Assembly: GCF_008831285.2 (NCBI RefSeq)
Contig: NC_045150.1
Span: forward strand, 15,247,362-15,311,361
DNA: 64,000 nucleotides
Reading direction: 5' to 3'
From: Nymphaea colorata
Lineage: Eukaryota > Streptophyta > Magnoliopsida > Nymphaeales > Nymphaeaceae
The notes under the pieces were generated by a model, which was not told the origin of the DNA, ran no database searches, and worked only from the letters and a program-made list of their open reading frames with translations. This document shows, one piece after another, positions 59,201 through 64,000 of this stretch. The translations under genes and the position numbers were made by a program. Position 1 is the stretch's first letter. Every line of letters begins with the position of its first letter.

Positions 59201-61281
59201 GAACTTTGAAAATTGGAGAAGGGCCTTCCCTTTCCCACACAGTGTGACATGAAACCTAATGTCTTTTGCTAGAAATTCATTTGTTTTTGTATTCCACTAT
59301 GGATCACAGGCTGTTGACTTGGGAAAAACTTAGGTAGCCTTTGAAGGCAACAAAATATTTTAACAAGAACTTTCTTCTTCAAGAAAAATAGTTGGACCCT
59401 CCTACCACGAGCTGGGTTTGGACCAGGCGTGACCTGTCCCAACTTGGTTTTGAATGTTTTGTAAAATGTTTTAGACAAAACCCAAAGTAATGTGAATCAA
59501 TACCCACCAAACCATAGAGCAAAATGTGAGAATCAATTACAATCTTAATTCAAAGATTGAAACTCTAAACTGACTTAGAGCTCTGAATATCAATTCTAAT
59601 CCTGTATGAGATTTAAAACAAGATTTCAGATTCAAGCTTTAATATTGGCCAAAGCTTCAAAACTTTAATTAGAGCTAAAATAGAGCTCTAGAAACCAATC
59701 TGAACTAGAACTAAGGAGCTAGGTCTGAAACCTAATTTCAACTCATGATTTGTATTTAAAATTCTGATCCAAGATTTAATCAATTCCTCCAACAATAGAA
59801 TTATGGATAAAATGTCCATGTCAATTCTAAATAAAAGTCATAGAAACCTTAACTCAGAATTATTTCAAAACAACCAAAAGTAATGATTGCATGATCTAAC
59901 TCAACAAGTAGAAACGACTAATTCGGAACTTAGTTCGAAAGCCATATTTCGACCTTTTTTCTTCATTACAAAAGGTCAACAAAGATCATGGGTACAATGA
60001 TATAGGTCGATAAACCATATGACTGGAGACCAACCACCAATGAGTACAGTGCATTTTTTGCGCCTATTACATACTTCCCTTTTCGAAGCTGGCTTTCTTT
60101 TATGTGCGGCCTCCCTAATAAGGAAGTGTTGGTAGCAAAGCTGACAACATGTCGCGTTAGTGAAGCAAACATCACGAGATTAGATTAGCAAAGCCCAAAA
60201 AGCCTTTGCAAAGCAAAGCAAAACCCTCTATTAAAGCCAAAGTGAAGCAAGTGTGCTTATGAAAACTAATGAGTTAATGCCATTCAAAGTTGTGAGTGCT
60301 TGCTTTTCTCAATTTACATGGATCCACTCAAAAATCCACCTCCACTATGGAGAGAATTGTGGTTGATAAGAAGATTGGGATCTCTGTTGTTATTTCAGTT
60401 AGGCTTAGCCCTCCTGGCGAGCAAGGCCATGTCATGAAGAAAAATAAGGACTTAAAATATTGAGTAACTGAATTGTGCTCAGCAAAAGTCTAGCAATTTG
60501 ACATACACTTGCCACAAAGAGTGTTCAAAAATTGGTAAAATACCAAATATGTATGATCAAGTGCAATAAAAAAATTAAAATCAGGGTTCAAACTAGACTT
60601 ATATAGAAATGTAGGTCCTCGAACGAAAATAATTAAATTAGACTCTAGTCAAAGCTATGGTGGGCTTTGACTGAGATTGGACTCACCTAACTCCTACGTG
60701 TTAGCTAAGCTGGTCCAGTAATTCCCAAAATTAAGGAGAATTCAGTTCTCTTTTCCATGTCATCAACCTTAATCAAAATATTCCAGCCAATAGAAGACTA
60801 AAATCTTCATTTTTATTCATGGATTCAAGATAAAATGACGTGGCATCCAACTCAACATTTCTAATTTTTCCTTGGTCACCTAAGAAAATTGACATTGGCT
60901 ACCCTTTAACATGTCAACTAATTTGGCCAACCAAGAATTTCCTAATAGGATGAAAATACAACTAGGAAAATTATTTAAAGAGAGACCTAAAACCCATTCG
61001 CTAGTTTCAAAAGAACCTCTATCTAAAGATGGAGCCAATTAACTCTAAAAAGAAGCCCCAGTTGGGCATGGCTTTCTCTCTCTTATTTTAAATCATATTT
61101 TAATGATTCTAATACAAAATCAAAACCTAACTAATCAAGCCATTGCTTTTGCAAAAAAAAAAATTAAAGAAGACGAATTCAACCTACAATGGACTATTTA
61201 AGAGAAAGAGCTGCCCCAATTGGGCACAACTATCTCATTTTTAGTTAAAAAAGTTGACTAGAAACCAATCAAAACAACCAC
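59201..61281. other. intergenic DNA, no gene recognised
   Basis: It contains only short unrecognised frames and locally repeated AAAGC words at 60185-60250. GACCCTCCTACCACGAGCTG at about 59395 looks transposon-derived but has no partner. Confidence 0.3.
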
Positions 61282-61850
61282 CACTACAAAAAAAAAATCT
61301 AAGCATTACTGACAGCCAAAAAATGTCGATCAAACAATGACATGCATTGGTAATGCTTTTACTGATGTTTTTGTTATATCATTGGTGAAGTTTGTGTCAG
61401 TAAAAATCATCACTGACACACTGGATAGGTGCATTGGTGTAGAATATCACTGACACAGTCTACATGTAGGTAAATGTTGACTGTTACCGACGTTCGACTA
61501 CATTGGTAATAGTTAATTATTTCCAACCTCGTCATGGCCATCGGTAAAAATTATACTAACAATGTACATGGACGTTGGTAAAATTTTTTACCAACATATA
61601 AGCAGGTATTAGTAAAATTTGTTATTGACAAACGTCTGGACATTGGTAAAACTTTAACTAACATTCACCTGTCATTGCTATTACTATTTATTGAGGCAAA
61701 TTTACAAGTCGGTGAAAGTCTTTTAAGTTTTTTTTTTCATCCAAATATGACATAATTTTTCTAATAATCGAAAATACATATACAACATACCTACTTACAT
61801 TTTCAATTGATCAAACAAGACAAACAAAACAATTACATATTCATGAACCA

Positions 61851-61853
<3 letters not shown>

Positions 61854-61882
<29 letters not shown>
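61854..61882. repeat. TA microsatellite
   Basis: A run of about 14 AT/TA units inside the CACTA element. Confidence 0.9.
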
Positions 61883-61883
<1 letters not shown>

Positions 61884-62119
61884 CAAATGATCACAATTAT
61901 ATTACAATACAATTGATTCACTATAGTTCAAAGTTACAAACATGTTTTTAACAAATGTTAGCATAAACAAAAAGTGCTCCCATTGTAATCCCATTGTTGA
62001 GGTGGAAATCGTACAATGTATGGTGGTGTCGGTATGTCTACAATGAACGTCAAGAAAATATGTTAGTTAAATCAGAAATGAAGTTTAGCAAAAATAACTC
62101 ATTACAACAAATGATATGT

Positions 62120-63060
62120 TATGTGACCTAGGTTTTTATCACCATTATGTTGTTCCATAAAGTGAGTAACTTGAGCTTAAAATTGAAGAAATTTTATCCT
62201 TCAAATGCATGTTCTTCCCACACATATTTGCTTGATTTAGAGGATGATCTAAACTGAGAAGGACTAACACCAAGCCCCATTATCCATACTCTACCATGTC
62301 TCCTGTCCCATAACCCTGAAGTAGACGTCATTACTTCTTGGTGTGTTTTGTGTCCTTTGAGGCGCTGCTTTGAGTTGCTCTTTTAGTTGACTACAACATA
62401 TATCATGAAGATTGTAATTAATTGAGTATATGATAATATATATGCTCTTGAGATAGAAGAATGTAATTGTTTGAATGAGACTTATAATCACAGCATTGGT
62501 TTTAGGGTTGGAGTAGGTTCTTGTTAGTTCTAATAGTAATGAACAACTCAGCATGTGACAGATACGCAGAACTTTTTCCAAACTATATATTGCAATTAAT
62601 ATAATATGTCACTTATTACGCGCAGTCATATATTAAATTAAAAAAAAATAACATGTACCTCTTTCTCTATGAAATGTGCAAAACTCTATGTGCCAGTTGT
62701 ATGCAAGTACTTCTGTTTAGCATGTGTTCGTATATTTTTTTTGCCGATTTCTTGAAATACAAAAGCAACTCAATATAAGAAATAGATATTCATATTTTTG
62801 TGTAGTGTTTTCTTTATATTACAAACTCATTATATATATTATATATATATAATATAAGAATGTGATATACATACCTTCAACTTATCTTCAGCAAAATAAT
62901 TGGTAATAGACTCCAAATGACCTTGTAGGATGTTATATGTGCTTATGAATTTTGTTACTTTGGCATTAGATTAAGGACCTGCAGGTTCTTTGAATAATTT
63001 CCTAATACAGTCACACACATTAATGCATAACCCACTTATGTAGAGATGCTTTTTCTTCTT
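62120..63060 (-). pseudogene. CACTA-associated transposase traces (Transposase_24 type)
   Basis: The minus strand gives QLKAAPQRTQNTPRSNDVYF followed by RVMGQE, RVWIMGLGVSPSQFRSSS and YVWEEHAF. This resembles the C-terminal part of the plant Ptta/En/Spm transposase family (family DxFxxVMGxE-RGRVRxxGxGxxPS). A stop follows the VMGQE block. A second possible block at about 62890-63050 (GLCINVCDCIRKLFKEP) is less certain. Orientation is opposite to the element's left end. Confidence 0.45.
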
Positions 63061-63300
63061 TTAAGAATTCATATTTTTCATGTTTCCTATATTAATGTGG
63101 ATGTTAGCATAATACTTCAACACAAATAATTTATATGAAAACATTACACGTCTATGCATGTGACCATAGATTTGTCTTGAACAACACTGGAAGCTCAAAA
63201 ACATTATGATGTAACAACAGTATGGCAATAGGATCACATTCCTATGTACCAATGTATGCCATCAAATATTGTGTCTCTCTTCTAATAGGTTGACCTAACG

Positions 63301-64000
63301 GGTTCATCTTAGTCTTGTGCTTTGAGTCTTCTCTTAAGTTTGCAGTCGCCAAAGCTCGAGTAATGTCGTGTTTATTCCTACTGAAGGGCCCACAAGAAAA
63401 TCGATTAAAGTTTATACATATGAATTACAATATGAATGATAGACTAATGAACTATAATTTTTTTCATATTCATTAGTTTAGAGTCCCCACCTTGTTCGGG
63501 TGATTTGGAAGAGAATAAAGCTGGACTTGGTTTCTTAATTGGCAATCTTAAACGAAGATGCTAATAAAAAGGAAAGGCTTAAGAAATCCAAGCATACAAG
63601 GTAGGAAAGACTTGATTTTGTCCTGGAATAAAATGAATATTGCAGGTTCTTGCTGCCTAGAACCTGAAAATACTAAGCCAGAACCCAAGAATTGGGTTCA
63701 AGCTTAGCAAATTCAGCAAAAGGGAGGAGGTCTTCAAAGCTGCCTACTATCCTCCTTTCTTCTTCTTCTTCTCTACTCGGCAGCTACACCATAGAGAGAG
63801 AGAGAAAGAGAGAGAGAGAGTTGTTGGTCTGAGCTTGAGAGGGTGCCGCTGATCTGAACTTGATAGCTGCTGAGGTGAGCTGTGTGAGCTTGAAGGAGGG
63901 GCAGCTGCCATGCTGAGCCTGAAAGCTGCTGAGTTGCTGGCCTTGAAGGAGAGCTGCCAGAGTGCTGAGGCAAGCTTGAAGGAATGTTGTTGACCGTCCA
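63301..64000. other. right edge, unrecognised, with GA microsatellite
   Basis: A TTCTTCTTCTTCTT tract (63760) and a GA array (63795-63820) precede sequence full of GAGCTTGA/GCTGCTGAG words. This resembles an internal short-repeat leader but no LTR border was identified before the window ends. Confidence 0.3.

Larger units (their letters stand above)
61282..63300. mobile_element. CACTA (En/Spm) element, left end and decayed interior
   Basis: It starts CACTACAAAAAAAAAATC at 61282, the canonical CACTA terminus, followed by about 400 bp of subterminal repeats (ACATTGGTAAAA, CACTGACAC and variants). About 1 kb inside, minus-strand coding traces of a plant transposase occur. No definite right end was found; TTTTTGTGTAGTG at 62794-62806 is a weak candidate. 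Confidence 0.6.

Noticed and set aside
1-64000. CRISPR arrays, bacterial operons, viral genomes
   Set aside because: No regularly spaced direct repeats with unique spacers, no ribosome-binding-site-led gene clusters, and no recognisable viral genes were seen; all evidence is of plant nuclear DNA.

Overview
This is nuclear DNA of a flowering plant. The evidence is a split nuclear gene for a plastid ribosomal protein with a transit peptide, a decayed nuclear copy of plastid psbA next to a plastid-type trnQ, and a dense mix of plant repeats (hAT, CACTA, Ty1/copia, Ty3/gypsy, L1-type LINE, MITEs, a probable SINE). The DNA is AT-rich and gene-poor. I could not identify the species.

The only gene I can reconstruct in full is on the minus strand at 51129-54619. 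It encodes chloroplast ribosomal protein L21 (RPL21) in five exons, 221 codons plus stop. Every junction after the first has clear GT/AG borders in phase 0. Its introns have grown by local tandem duplication (a 138-bp unit present three times, a 78-bp unit present twice). Intron 1 is 126 nt long, in frame and free of stops.

Layout. 0.4-2.3 kb: a hAT-type MITE and a GC-rich terminal-inverted-repeat element that carries an antisense piece of a phenylalanine ammonia-lyase gene. 2.6-5.2 kb: a fold-back element with long AT-rich inverted arms around a GC-rich core. 7.7-9.6 kb: copia remnant (minus) with PBS and LTR, abutting LINE reverse transcriptase. 10.3-14.15 kb: decayed hAT element (minus). 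15.5-16.4 kb: CACTA terminus and a solo LTR inserted into one copy of a local duplication. 16.4-27 kb: mostly unrecognised AT-rich DNA with a MITE, a SINE-like unit, recent tandem duplications and a long AT microsatellite. 27-31 kb: GAGCTCG-rich non-autonomous elements. 33.1-34.9 kb: second decayed hAT transposase (plus). 40.2-41.5 kb: 3' end of a copia element with LTR. 42.3-42.9 kb: LINE 3' domain. 45.8-48.1 kb: possible unidentified transcription unit with a TATA box and telo-box. 48.3-50.3 kb: nested MITEs, an unidentified short reading frame, the psbA/trnQ organelle insertion and a tandem repeat. 51.1-54.6 kb: RPL21. 55.6-59.2 kb: gypsy gag joined to copia integrase, a GC-rich degenerate repeat field, and a LINE. 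61.3 kb onward: a CACTA element with transposase traces.

There is no operon-like organisation and no sign of a defence or biosynthetic cluster. The more unusual items are the PAL-carrying element, the joint psbA/trnQ insertion, the solo LTR whose empty site survives about 100 bp away, and the frame-preserving first intron of RPL21. Exon and element limits were read by eye; splice sites were not tested against transcripts.
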